Positions 52,684-60,970 are shown, numbered from the stretch's first letter. The stretch is 64,000 nt of DNA from CAVYXZ01 sp965223835 (GCA_965223835.1 CBDCXQ010000001.1:4836001-4900000), one strand, 5' to 3'. Program-made: numbers and translations. The notes: generated from the sequence alone by a model not told the origin.

Positions 52684-53862
52684 TTATACAAAATCGACCC
52701 GAATACCGCCATGTTGGACACCGTGCCACGCCAGTGCCGTCGCGATCACCGTATCATCATGCAGACCCGACGGTGCACCATACCGAAACCCACCACTCGG
52801 CAGGCGTTCCAATGAATACGCCGCCAGTTCGTTGAGCAGGGTCTCATCAGGTAGCAGGGCAATAACCTCGTTTTCAATTGCTAGCGCCAGCGCATCAATC
52901 AATGGGCGTTTGCTCTGCACCGTCATCTGAAACGCCCGCACCGGCAACCCCTCGGCCTGTAAGGCTTCGATATTCGGTGCACCAATGCTGTTGGCCTCAG
53001 CCCAGATCAGCGCGGGTCGCCACCGTTCATATAAGGCGATCAAACGCCCCCGCTGCAACGCCCAGTTAATCTGGTTAAAGCGGTCCAGTGCCACCATAGC
53101 GCGGCTTTCGGCATCAATAATCGCAATCACGGTATAGTCGTTATCCCGGCCCCAATCAACGCCCGCGACATACTGGTGACCTGGCTGCGGTTGGGCATCC
53201 AAATCGGCGTTCGCCGCGCCGCGAATCCCCCGGAATACCTGCCCGGCATCATCGACAAACTCAGCCAGATACTCCTCGCGGAAAACCCGTTCCGGTGTAA
53301 TCTGGCGTATATCATCCAGTTCATCCCGCGCAATCAGCGGATTATCCAGCGTACTAAACTGGAACGCCGCCCACTGTGCCTGTACCGGATCCTGCGCTAA
53401 TTGGAACAAATCCCAGAACCAATTATGCCCATTCGGACTGCTCAAAAACAATGCATCACCACTGCGGTCCAGCAGCATCGGACGCACAATCTCCGGCCAA
53501 ACCGCCGCTGCCATAAATGCCGCCTCATCCAGCACCGCAAAATCTAAACCAGCGCCGCGCAGATTATCCGCGTGCCAGGTGCTCCGAATCGCCAGCATCC
53601 CACCGTTCGCCAGATCCAGCCGCCGTTCGGCTTCGCTAATCTTCAATCCATATGCCGGTAGGCATTGCTGCTTCAAATCACGCCACACCTGACTGGCCGT
53701 CATATAGGTCGGAGCCAGCCACCAGCAGCGTTGACCCTGCATAAAACGAGTCACTACGTCCAGTTTGCCAGCTTCCGTCTTGCCAAAACGCCGACCACAG
53801 GCCACCACCTTAAACCGCGCCTTATTCGTCAGGATCGTTTCTTGACCAGTATGGGGTTTCAT
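52684..53862 (-). CDS. Phage terminase large subunit (ATPase/nuclease)
   Basis: The 392-residue protein has both TerL domains. The ATPase shows Walker A ACGRRFGKT (21-29), Walker B FAVLDEAAF (Asp-Glu at 112-113) and the coupling motif FLSSPNG. The RNase H-like nuclease starts YVAGVDWGRDNDYTVIAIID (Asp236), continues with WAEANSIG and ends with HDDTVIATALA. TerL packages DNA into a prohead. ATG 53862 is used; a TTG at 53883 is possible. It overlaps the small-subunit gene by 41 bases. No portal, capsid or tail gene follows: next is the unexplained block and then chromosomal genes. Confidence 0.9.
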   Translation of the reverse strand: MKPHTGQETILTNKARFKVVACGRRFGKTEAGKLDVVTRFMQGQRCWWLAPTYMTASQVWRDLKQQCLPAYGLKISEAERRLDLANGGMLAIRSTWHADNLRGAGLDFAVLDEAAFMAAAVWPEIVRPMLLDRSGDALFLSSPNGHNWFWDLFQLAQDPVQAQWAAFQFSTLDNPLIARDELDDIRQITPERVFREEYLAEFVDDAGQVFRGIRGAANADLDAQPQPGHQYVAGVDWGRDNDYTVIAIIDAESRAMVALDRFNQINWALQRGRLIALYERWRPALIWAEANSIGAPNIEALQAEGLPVRAFQMTVQSKRPLIDALALAIENEVIALLPDETLLNELAAYSLERLPSGGFRYGAPSGLHDDTVIATALAWHGVQHGGIRVDFV

Positions 53863-54304
53863 GAGCCGTATCGTCGCAGTCAATGAATTCTACTCGGGTT
53901 ACATTCTCTTCAATTGGTGGTAGTAGCGCCATCAACTTCATGATGTTGCCCAACAGTTGATTGAGGGCGGCGGACCGTTGATTGAGTGGTGCGTCGTCAA
54001 TCACCTCATCAATCGAATCTGCCAACCGGATCGCGTCATCCATCAAAATTACCAGAACCTTCTCGGCGAATTGCAGTCGGGGATCTTCATGTCGGGTTGT
54101 CGACTCCTGAGACCGAAACGCCGCCAGTTGCACGCGGAGTTGTCGCAATTCATCGCCTGACGTGGCTTCCTGCTGTGCCCAGCGCTTCAATGTCTTGACC
54201 GAGATGCCGGTCTGCTTGCTCGTCTGCGCATAATTCCCCTCATTCGCCGCCAGACAATCCAGCGCCGCCTGTCGTTCCTCATCCGAATAACGCATGAAAT
54301 TCAC
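53822..54304 (-). CDS. Terminase small subunit-like DNA-binding protein
   Basis: The 160-residue protein begins with a helix-turn-helix: MRYSDEERQAALDCLAANEG, then NYAQTSKQTGISVKTLKRWA. A helical oligomerisation region follows (QFAEKVLVILMDDAIRLADS), with an acidic tail (FIDCDDTAHETP). Size, HTH and position before TerL fit a small terminase that recognises the packaging site. Transposase-like HTH proteins are the main alternative. The start MNFMRYS at 54304 has a GAGTG site; ATG 54295 is also possible. Confidence 0.75.
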   Translation of the reverse strand: MNFMRYSDEERQAALDCLAANEGNYAQTSKQTGISVKTLKRWAQQEATSGDELRQLRVQLAAFRSQESTTRHEDPRLQFAEKVLVILMDDAIRLADSIDEVIDDAPLNQRSAALNQLLGNIMKLMALLPPIEENVTRVEFIDCDDTAHETPYWSRNDPDE

Positions 54305-54444
54305 TCCACTCTAAAATAAGGACGATGCAAGTAGTCGAAATTCATAAATCTACAGTCCAAAAAAACATTTCTATTGAACGTCCCGCAATTTTCACGGTCT
54401 CGACTGAAGACCGGTGGCTAACGACCCATGACTTAGAAACCAGA

Positions 54445-54468
54445 GGCGAGTCATTGCTAGCACTCGCC
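54445..54468 (-). other. Weak stem-loop between lexA-like and terminase genes
   Basis: GGCGAGT (54445-54451) pairs with ACTCGCC (54462-54468) around 10 bases. It has no clear T-tract on the minus strand. The 318-base gap 54305-54622 otherwise holds nothing I can support; a plus-strand frame there (54325-54651) looks non-coding. Confidence 0.3.
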
Positions 54469-54622
54469 CCTGATTCTCGGTTGGCAGTCTCACCCTCCGG
54501 TTGCATTGGCGGTGTACCGGCTGCCTGGTTGTTTTTGCCGTCCGCGCTGCCAACTGCTATTCAATTTAGCACATATGTTCCATTACCGGGTGTACATATC
54601 ATCCTTTTTCATCAGGTCCATC

Positions 54623-54841
54623 TCACGGCTTTTCGCGATCCAACAAACTGATACTGCGGGGCTTCCGCGGTTCTCGGCTGATGCGCCCCCAGGCTTCCAG
54701 CTTATCTAGATAGCGAATCACATTGGTCGCGCTCATAAAACAACCTTCCGATATTTCGCGGATGGTGGGGGCATATCCGTGGGCCGCCACATACTGCCGA
54801 ATAAATTGATAAACATCCTCGCTCGTCTCCTCGGTATGCAT
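54623..54841 (-). CDS. LexA-like winged-helix DNA-binding protein without protease domain, 72 aa
   Basis: The protein is just the DNA-binding domain of a LexA-type repressor: SEDVYQFIRQYVAAHGYAPT, then IREISEGCFMSATNVIRYLD and KLEAWGRISREPRKPRSI. The GYAPTIREI block is the LexA signature. The S24 autoprotease domain is absent, so it cannot self-cleave. It probably represses itself through the inverted repeat upstream and may control the terminase genes on the same strand 320 bases downstream. The upstream frame to 55015 is not used; ATG 54841 has only a weak ribosome-binding site. Confidence 0.85.
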   Translation of the reverse strand: MHTEETSEDVYQFIRQYVAAHGYAPTIREISEGCFMSATNVIRYLDKLEAWGRISREPRKPRSISLLDREKP

Positions 54842-54873
54842 GAAGTCACCTGTGTTACAAGATCCATACGGAC

Positions 54874-54898
54874 GTTCTATAGTAGCACATGATAGAAC
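54874..54898 (-). promoter_or_regulatory. Operator-like inverted repeat over an extended -10 box
   Basis: GTTCTAT (54874-54880) and ATAGAAC (54892-54898) form a perfect 7-base inverted repeat with an 11-base spacer. Inside it the minus strand reads TGCTACTAT (54887 down to 54879), an extended -10 box. The start site would be near 54872, giving a leader of about 30 bases to the LexA-like gene. A repressor bound here would cover the promoter. The rest of 54842-55142 holds only a weak stem (GCCCA/TGGGC at 55048-55067). Confidence 0.62.
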
Positions 54899-55142
54899 AT
54901 TTGAGCGTATTTTAAAGTTGTATTTCGGATAGAGTTTGGCTAAACACCAATTTCTGGGGGATTTTGAATCTCGTTTTCGGCGGATAATAGAAGGAGAAGT
55001 GATTTCAAAAAACAATCACATCCTGATAAACAACGCTCAGGCCATAAGCCCAGAAACATTTATGGGCCAAAATTATCAATGTTGCTGAAACGCTGAATTG
55101 CTGACCAGCGAACACGCTATTCTGCTAAAAGGCTAACCCGCT

Positions 55143-55667
55143 ATGCTCACGGATAAACCCAAAGCCAAAGAATCCACCACCAACATCCCGGCCTGGCTGG
55201 ACCCCATCATCGGCCCGCTACATGTTGATTTTATCGCGCCCTTCCCGCTCGAAACCGCGCTCAAGGTCATCAAACGCCAGGAGACCAGCGGCTTCTTCCG
55301 CCTGCGCAAAGTCAGCGTTGATCTCATCCCCGACGATGCCGATACCTTCGATTTTTATCTCAAAAAGTGGGGCAACAAATACGCCACGACCGAAGCGCAT
55401 GGCCTGCTCAAACGCTGGAACAAAAACAGCACGCTCGTTAAAGCACGAGTCAACGTTGCGATGGGATACTATCTACTCTACGCGGTGCTGGCGGTCTTTT
55501 TCATGTTCATGGGCACCTTCATGTTCCGGGGCATCCCCTACTTTGGCCTGATCTTCGTCGGCGTTATGATTCTCAACTGGTATCTCATCCGGCGTAATCG
55601 CCATGAAGTCGCCACCATGATCGAGAACGCCCTCCTCGCCGACCTCGAAGACGAGTTCGATCTATGA
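55143..55667 (+). CDS. Membrane protein of unknown function, tandem paralogue A
   Basis: The 174-residue protein has a soluble N-terminal part (IPAWLDPIIGPLHVDFIAPF, then LRKVSVDLIPDDADTFDFYL and KKWGNKYATTEAHGLLKRW). Two membrane segments follow (about residues 105-123 and 128-146), then an acidic tail (LLADLEDEFDL). No family is recognised. AAGG precedes the ATG. Its stop overlaps the start of the paralogue in ATGA, so the two are translationally coupled. Confidence 0.75.
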   Translation: MLTDKPKAKESTTNIPAWLDPIIGPLHVDFIAPFPLETALKVIKRQETSGFFRLRKVSVDLIPDDADTFDFYLKKWGNKYATTEAHGLLKRWNKNSTLVKARVNVAMGYYLLYAVLAVFFMFMGTFMFRGIPYFGLIFVGVMILNWYLIRRNRHEVATMIENALLADLEDEFDL

Positions 55668-56197
55668 CCCCGTCCAAGCAGAAGCGCAAACGCAACGAAA
55701 ACATGTCATCTTCTATACCTGCATGGCTCCACCCACTCATCGGGCCACTGCACGTTGATTTTATCGCGCCCTTAACCCTTGAATCCGCGCTTGAATCTCT
55801 TAAGAGTCAACAGACCAGCGGCTACTTTCGTTTAAGCAAAGTCAGGGTTGATTTGATCCCAGACGACGATGATACCTTTAGCTTTGTACTCAAAAAATGG
55901 GGCAGTCAATATAGCAGAACTGAAGCACATGGCAGGCTACAACGTTGGAACTCGAACGACACACATGTCATTGCACAGATAAATACTCCATTGTTTAGCC
56001 TTCTGGTGTATGGTGTATTTACTTTAATTTGTGTTTTGGTAGGGGTATTTGCATTTCTTCCACGTTTCCCTACCTTTAGCCTGATCTTTATAGGTATCAT
56101 GCTATTCAATTGGATTTATACGCGCGACCAGCGCTTTGAAGTCCATAGAGTGATCCAACGTGCCCTGCTTACAAATCTCGAAGACGAAGAATTGTAG
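55664..56197 (+). CDS. Membrane protein of unknown function, tandem paralogue B
   Basis: The 177-residue protein is plainly a duplicate of the preceding one: IPAWLHPLIGPLHVDFIAPL, LSKVRVDLIPDDDDTFSFVL, KKWGSQYSRTEAHGRLQRW and the tail NLEDEEL line up throughout. Its N-terminus is longer and basic (MTPSKQKRKRNEN). The membrane part and codon use are more diverged and A+T-richer than copy A, so the duplication is old or one copy is drifting. The function is unknown; ATG 55703 is a less likely start. Confidence 0.75.
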   Translation: MTPSKQKRKRNENMSSSIPAWLHPLIGPLHVDFIAPLTLESALESLKSQQTSGYFRLSKVRVDLIPDDDDTFSFVLKKWGSQYSRTEAHGRLQRWNSNDTHVIAQINTPLFSLLVYGVFTLICVLVGVFAFLPRFPTFSLIFIGIMLFNWIYTRDQRFEVHRVIQRALLTNLEDEEL

Positions 56198-56222
56198 GGG
56201 CGAATTGACATGTCCGCCCACT
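56192..56222 (+). repeat. Dispersed intergenic repeat, family C, copy 4 (short)
   Basis: TTGTAGGGGCGAATTGACAT followed by GTCCGCCCAC keeps the GTAGGG...GTCCGCC frame of the other copies. It overlaps the stop of paralogue B and lies before the convergent panE gene. Confidence 0.35.
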
Positions 56223-56229
56223 GAATGCT

Positions 56230-57150
56230 TTATTTTGCCCCATTCATATGCGGCTTCAGCACAGCATAGATGAAATCATTGGCCGGAGTCGGCACCTTCA
56301 GCTCCTTGCCTATTTGCGACACGAAACCATAGATCGCCTGGGCTTCCACCCGCCGACCATTCTCCAGGTCAACCAGCAGCGACGGTTTATAAGTTCCTGG
56401 CAACGTACCCGCAATTTTTACCAGGTCATCGGGCAAGCTCTCCGTCACCGGAATCTGCTGGGCGTGCGCTACTGCCACCACTTCCGCCACCACTTGACGT
56501 ATAAGCGCTTCTATTTCTGGCATCCATACCGTGTCTTTATCGCCCCGAGCCGCCGCAAATACGCCGCCACCACAGATCGCGCCGAGCTTCCACCACATCC
56601 GCTCGACAATGTTGTCGATAGCGACCGCGTGAACATCGGCCTGTTCCCACAGTTGTTGGACCTGTTGACAACGGGCTGAAATCGGCCCGTCCCATTCACC
56701 GAACTCCAGTTGATACTGTCCGGCATCGGCGACATGATGAAACGTGCCCGGTTCGCCTTTATGCGCGTTAACCATGGTCAGCCCGCCGAGAACATGTTCC
56801 TTGCCGAGAGCGTCTTGTAGGCGATCAATATGCCCCACACCGTTCAAGACCGGAATCAGGATTGTCTCCGGGCCGATCAGCGGTCGCACGGCTTCAATCG
56901 CATTATCAAGATCGTAGCTTTTGACGCAGAAAAGCACCTGATCGACCGGGCCGACATCGCCGGGATTATCAGTGGCCTGAACGGAGGCAACAGCAAAGTC
57001 ACCATGCGGGCTATGTACCTGTATCCCGTTCGCCCGCATGGCCTGCAACGCCTCGCCTCTGACAATGAACGTCACATCCTTACCAGCATGAGCTAACTTC
57101 GCGCCGAAATACCCGCCCAAGCCGCCGGTTCCCATGATCGCAGTTCGCAT
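56230..57150 (-). CDS. panE: 2-dehydropantoate 2-reductase (ketopantoate reductase)
   Basis: The 306-residue protein starts MRTAIMGTGGLGGYFGAKLA, with the GxGxxG NADPH-binding motif at residues 7-12. VLFCVKSYD, PVLNGVGHIDRL (Asn) and MWWKLGAICGGG (Lys) supply the usual active-site pattern, and the C-terminal helical domain is present (YKPSLLVDLENGRRVEAQAI). It makes pantoate for coenzyme A synthesis; some homologues act on other 2-keto acids. GGGGGAA precedes ATG 57150. The 92 open codons upstream are not family-like. Confidence 0.9.
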   Translation of the reverse strand: MRTAIMGTGGLGGYFGAKLAHAGKDVTFIVRGEALQAMRANGIQVHSPHGDFAVASVQATDNPGDVGPVDQVLFCVKSYDLDNAIEAVRPLIGPETILIPVLNGVGHIDRLQDALGKEHVLGGLTMVNAHKGEPGTFHHVADAGQYQLEFGEWDGPISARCQQVQQLWEQADVHAVAIDNIVERMWWKLGAICGGGVFAAARGDKDTVWMPEIEALIRQVVAEVVAVAHAQQIPVTESLPDDLVKIAGTLPGTYKPSLLVDLENGRRVEAQAIYGFVSQIGKELKVPTPANDFIYAVLKPHMNGAK

Positions 57151-57453
57151 AATATTTTCCCCCAATGGTGAGTTGCATAATTTGCTGATAGTAAGCGCTA
57201 CGATGAGGAAACGCAAATACTCTGTAAACAGCCGTAAACGTATAACCGAAGACTTGACATACTCTCTGAAGTACGCCTTGCTCGGTTCAGCCTCCAAAGG
57301 TGAAGCAAAAATGCAGGTGCAAACCATGCAAGCCAACCTATCAAGATAGCTGGACTCCTTCTCTGATCTACTATGCAAAAAAACATCCCCCCAAGCCAAC
57401 ATAGTCGAGGGGATGCCAAACATCATGGATGTAAAATTGGGTCTTCTTCGGCC

Positions 57454-58074
57454 CTAAGTCACATAGAAGGGTCCACAGTCTGGCAGCCCCTGGCGAGTAG
57501 CCGACCATTTCAGGAAAATGTCTTCGCTCGGATTATCCAAAAATTCATCCGGGCTTTCCCACACATCGAAACCCACACCTACATGGATGCCATCATAACT
57601 TGCAAAGCCAAAGGAACCAAGATCAACGACACAATCGCCACTGACCGACGTTGATGATGACTGTTGTCTATCCCTTGATACTGGCGCGTTGACCGGCGCA
57701 TAATTTGGGTGGAACGGCATCTCATTCTGTTTGCCATGTTCGTCATAACCAATGAGCTTCAGCATTGAGCCATTTGCGCTGTAGCAGTTCACTTCCAGAA
57801 TCATCGACCCATAAGTACCCTGTCCGGCTTCGATATTTTGCGCCACGCCGCTTTCACAGGCTGCTGCCATCGCGGAATCAATGGTTTCCTGGTCAACTTC
57901 CCACAGCAGATCGCCATCCATGTTCAGCAACCGACAGCCGGTTTCCAGATTACAAAACAGGGCATCTCCACCAAAGTGATGGGCCATATTAATCCGACCA
58001 CCAGCTCTAACATTGCCCACCATTATAGCGAGTAACAACCCAACCACGAGTAAAACAAAATGTTTCCGTGTCAC
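57454..58074 (-). CDS. Exported hypothetical protein
   Basis: With GTG 58074 as start (AGGGA five bases upstream) the product of about 206 residues has a clean signal peptide, TRKHFVLLVVGLLLAIMVGN, cleaved near VRA. The mature part has six cysteines (FCNLETGCRL, AACESG, VNCYSA, GDCVVDL, PDCGPF) and looks beta-rich with a Ser-rich spacer (RDRQQSSSTSVSG). ATG 58089 is an alternative start. No family is recognised; disulfide-stabilised extracellular localisation is inferred. Confidence 0.7.
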   Translation of the reverse strand: MTRKHFVLLVVGLLLAIMVGNVRAGGRINMAHHFGGDALFCNLETGCRLLNMDGDLLWEVDQETIDSAMAAACESGVAQNIEAGQGTYGSMILEVNCYSANGSMLKLIGYDEHGKQNEMPFHPNYAPVNAPVSRDRQQSSSTSVSGDCVVDLGSFGFASYDGIHVGVGFDVWESPDEFLDNPSEDIFLKWSATRQGLPDCGPFYVT

Positions 58075-58174
58075 GTCATTCCCTAACATACATTGCCATT
58101 GCATTAACAACAATTTAGCATGCACGTCAAAAATCAATGATTAATTTATAAAAATCTTAGGAAAGAATTCATAA

Positions 58175-58203
58175 ATAAAAAATCCCCTGCATAAGCAAGG
58201 GAT
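58175..58203 (-). terminator. Intrinsic terminator after the 58226-58678 gene
   Basis: ATCCCCTGC (58182-58190) pairs with GCAAGGGAT (58195-58203), one mismatch, four-base loop. On the minus strand it is followed by TTTTTTATTT. It lies 22 bases past the stop of the membrane protein gene. Confidence 0.75.
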
Positions 58204-58225
58204 CACTTGACAGTGATAGCTCAGT

Positions 58226-58678
58226 TTAAGCCCGCGCGGGGCGCAACATTTTCAGTGGTTCAAACTGCCGCCAGGTGGCTGCCAGCGGAATGGCAAACAA
58301 CACCAGAAACACCAGATTAATAATCACGTTCTGGGCAAATCCATTCTGCACCGAGATGATGCTATCCAGCACAAACCACGCCAGCAGACTCGAATCCAGC
58401 GCCAGCCAGGCCCAGCGTTCGCCGCGCCGGAACGGAATGAGCGCCAGCCACGCGATCAGCATAAACCAGCCGATCATCACCGCGCTCATAATGCCGTACA
58501 ACAATCGTTGATTCGCCAGTTGCCCCGCTGTCAACTCAGCATAGGCCCCCGGTCCCGCTAGCGCATCATAGGCCCATTGTGCCAGCACCGTCTGCAACCC
58601 GCCCGGTAGCAGCAACACCACCCCAAACACAATACCGAATATGCTCACCCCAACTAACCAGTTCGACCAGAATTTCAT
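58226..58678 (-). CDS. Four-helix membrane protein of unknown function
   Basis: The 150-residue protein has four hydrophobic segments (about residues 6-30, 60-83, 90-108, 115-135). Its first outside loop is ALAGPGAYAELTAGQLANQR. Basic residues at the second cytoplasmic turn (FRRGERWAW) fit inside-positive topology. No family function is known. GGGAG precedes ATG 58678. Confidence 0.7.
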   Translation of the reverse strand: MKFWSNWLVGVSIFGIVFGVVLLLPGGLQTVLAQWAYDALAGPGAYAELTAGQLANQRLLYGIMSAVMIGWFMLIAWLALIPFRRGERWAWLALDSSLLAWFVLDSIISVQNGFAQNVIINLVFLVLFAIPLAATWRQFEPLKMLRPARA

Positions 58679-58812
58679 GATGAATTAACTCCCGTACATC
58701 AAAACGTTGCATTCAGCATACGGGTCAAACCGCTGCCATCACCACGAAAATTACTGCCAGTTACTGCCAGATTTGTGATTTTTTTCACTTGCAGGGTGTT
58801 TCACAAGAGGAG

Positions 58813-59226
58813 TTAGCCGGGAGGATGGATACCAGCGAGAATCCATACGGAGCGGGCTTCAACAATCCGAGGTCGATTCATGCGGAGGCGGACAATCGTT
58901 GCGCGGCCTGTGGGCGTCAAACCTTGAATCATCGCGCCATCTTGTACCCACTCAAAATGTGCTGACCAGATTTGTGTACGCGGATTAAACAGAGCAACGG
59001 TTTCGGCAGTCACGGGGTCGATTGCAGAAGTTGCCAATGCTTTGCTGAGATTACAGTTGGCACACGCAAGGCAGAGGTTAGCCAGCGCGTCATCGTTGCC
59101 CGGTTGAATATGTTCCACATGCATGGCTTGCCCAATGGCGCGCTGAGCTGTTTGGCAATATTCGCAGCGATTAGCCGCCCGTTGATGGACAAGGCGAATA
59201 ATCTCAGCCCATGATAGCTCAGCCAT
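58813..59226 (-). CDS. HNH endonuclease family protein
   Basis: The 137-residue protein has a compact HNH core: Cys21-x2-Cys24, then HVEHIQPGNDDALANLCLAC (His36, His39, Asn50) and Cys55-x2-Cys58-Asn. The C-terminal half (LFNPRTQIWSAHFEWVQDGA) is typical of stand-alone HNH proteins of cyanobacteria and Chloroflexota. It would cut or nick DNA. ATG 59226 overlaps the upstream gene's stop by eight bases, so expression is coupled. Whether the upstream product controls it is unknown. Confidence 0.87.
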   Translation of the reverse strand: MAELSWAEIIRLVHQRAANRCEYCQTAQRAIGQAMHVEHIQPGNDDALANLCLACANCNLSKALATSAIDPVTAETVALFNPRTQIWSAHFEWVQDGAMIQGLTPTGRATIVRLRMNRPRIVEARSVWILAGIHPPG

Positions 59227-59638
59227 CAATTGGCTTCAGAGCATCCAGATCAACCGTATGACCGCGCCCAATTAGGAGTTTTATTGCCTGCGCCTTACGC
59301 AGCATTAACTGCTCACCCCGCTCTACCAGCCCTGTTAATTCCTGGTACTCATGATCGCCAATGGTTCCGCGCGAAAGCTTTTCTTGTAGCTGCGACAGGC
59401 GTGCTTGCAAGTTTGATTGCATTTGTTCCTGGGCAATGGTCCACAAGGTATCGTCAGATAAATAAGAGAGCGCTCTCAACTCGGCTTGTTCACCTATGGG
59501 CAAATCGAGCATAGGTTGGTCCAATGCCCCCGCGAGTCGTGTCCTTATGACCACATCAATTGGCTGCGCCGTTTGTTCGGCTAACCGTTGCGCTTTGTCA
59601 TACAGGCTATCAGGAATCGAAATTGTATAGTCACTCAT
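59219..59638 (-). CDS. Small helical protein coupled to the HNH gene
   Basis: The 139-residue protein begins MSDYTISIPDSLYDKAQRLA, a strand-helix like that of ribbon-helix-helix or antitoxin proteins. It goes on with long helices rich in Gln, Leu and Glu (AIAQEQMQSNLQARLSQLQE-type region), probably a coiled coil. GGAGA precedes ATG 59638; the ATG at 59653 lacks a site. It is first in a two-gene operon with the HNH gene. It could be a partner or inhibitor, by position only. Confidence 0.78.
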   Translation of the reverse strand: MSDYTISIPDSLYDKAQRLAEQTAQPIDVVIRTRLAGALDQPMLDLPIGEQAELRALSYLSDDTLWTIAQEQMQSNLQARLSQLQEKLSRGTIGDHEYQELTGLVERGEQLMLRKAQAIKLLIGRGHTVDLDALKPIDG

Positions 59639-59677
59639 TGTGGTCTCCAGCAAAGCTTATGCCCATTGTACCACTGG

Positions 59678-60970
59678 CTAGTCCGTTGCCTGCCCCGTCT
59701 TTTGCACCAGCACCTTATCCACGCGCCGCCGGTCCATATCGATAACTTCGAACCGGTAGCCCTGCCAGATAAACTGATCCCCTTCTTTGGGAATCCGCCC
59801 CAACCGCCGCATAACAAAACCGCTGACGATCTCGTACTCCCGACGTTCCTCGTCCGGGAAAATATCTGCGTCCAGGACGGTTTCCAGATCAGCAACGTTA
59901 TAGGTGCCATCAACCAACCATGATCCATCGTCACGTTGTAATGCCTGGGGTGATTCAGTTTCTGGCAAATCCCCTACCACGATTTCCAGAATATCCAGCG
60001 CCGTCACCAGCCCCACAATGCTCCCATACTCATCAATCACCAGCGCCGTGTGTAGGTTCGGTTCACGGAAAAATTCTAGTGCCTGTAATGCGGGTGTTGT
60101 CTCCGGGACATACACTGCCGGTTGCACTATGGGTTGCAAATTCAGTGGCTGACCGGCAGCCAGTTGTCCCCACAAATCTTTGAGTGCCACCACGCCGACA
60201 ACATTTCGTAGCTCATCCGCATACACCGGATAGACCGCGTGTTGATCGGCCTGAATCGCGGCCATATTTTCCGCTACTGAAGCGGCTAAATCCAACCAGG
60301 TGATCGCCGGATAAGGTGTCATCAATGCGCTGACCGGCGCATCGGCCAGCCGAAATACCTGCTCCGCCATCTGTTGTTCAGCGGCTTCAAACACCCCGGC
60401 TTCTGCCCCTGCTTCCAACATGATGCGGACCTCATCCTCCGTGACTGGTGGTTCATCCGATGCCTGAACACGCAACAACCACAGCGCCAGATTGGTGGAG
60501 AGGGTGAGCAGCGTCACCAGCGGTCCCGCCAACCGCGAGAGCCACAGCATGGGCCGGGCTATGAACGCCGCAATACCCTCCGCATTATTCAAAGCCAGTT
60601 GTTTAGGGACCAGCTCACCCACCAGCAGCGAGAGATACGTAATGCCCAGCACCACAATACCGACGCTCAGCGCATCAGCATAATCTGCGAATGCGGGCAC
60701 CGCCGCGATCGTTGGTTGTATTCGCTGCGCCAGGGTGGAGCCACCAATGGCCCCGGACAGAATGCCCACCAACGTGATTCCGACCTGGATGGTCGAAAGA
60801 AACCGGGTCGGCTCCTCAGCAATCGCCAACGCCACCACTGCTCCTGCATCACCATCTTCAGCCCGCTGTTGCAACCGTGCCCGTCGGGCGGCGATCATTG
60901 CCGCTTCCGACATGGCAAACACGCCATTGCCGATGATCAACAGTAGCAGGAAGAGCAGTTCAAGGGCCAT
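59678..60970 (-). CDS. CNNM/CBS/CorC-domain membrane protein (hemolysin C family)
   Basis: The 430-residue protein has a CNNM (DUF21) membrane domain at about residues 1-190 (NGVFAMSEAAMIAARRARLQ, LVGELVPKQLALNNAE). Paired CBS domains follow (MTPYPAITWLDLAASV; LHTALVIDEYGSIVGLVTAL, then DILEIVVGDLP), and a C-terminal CorC_HlyC domain (SWLVDGTYNVADLETVLDAD, ending in VDKVLVQ). Such proteins are linked to Mg2+ or Co2+ transport or efflux. It starts at ATG 60970, overlapping the stop of the peroxiredoxin gene by one base (TAATG). Confidence 0.93.
   Translation of the reverse strand: MALELLFLLLLIIGNGVFAMSEAAMIAARRARLQQRAEDGDAGAVVALAIAEEPTRFLSTIQVGITLVGILSGAIGGSTLAQRIQPTIAAVPAFADYADALSVGIVVLGITYLSLLVGELVPKQLALNNAEGIAAFIARPMLWLSRLAGPLVTLLTLSTNLALWLLRVQASDEPPVTEDEVRIMLEAGAEAGVFEAAEQQMAEQVFRLADAPVSALMTPYPAITWLDLAASVAENMAAIQADQHAVYPVYADELRNVVGVVALKDLWGQLAAGQPLNLQPIVQPAVYVPETTPALQALEFFREPNLHTALVIDEYGSIVGLVTALDILEIVVGDLPETESPQALQRDDGSWLVDGTYNVADLETVLDADIFPDEERREYEIVSGFVMRRLGRIPKEGDQFIWQGYRFEVIDMDRRRVDKVLVQKTGQATD

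Noticed and set aside
54325..54651. 108-codon plus-strand frame between the terminase and LexA-like genes
   Set aside because: No ribosome-binding site, no family pattern, and it runs into the opposite LexA-like gene.
57151..57426. 92-codon N-terminal extension of panE
   Set aside because: Ketopantoate reductases start directly at the GxGxxG strand, and GGGGGAA precedes ATG 57150; the extension is Cys/Ser/Arg-rich and unlike protein.
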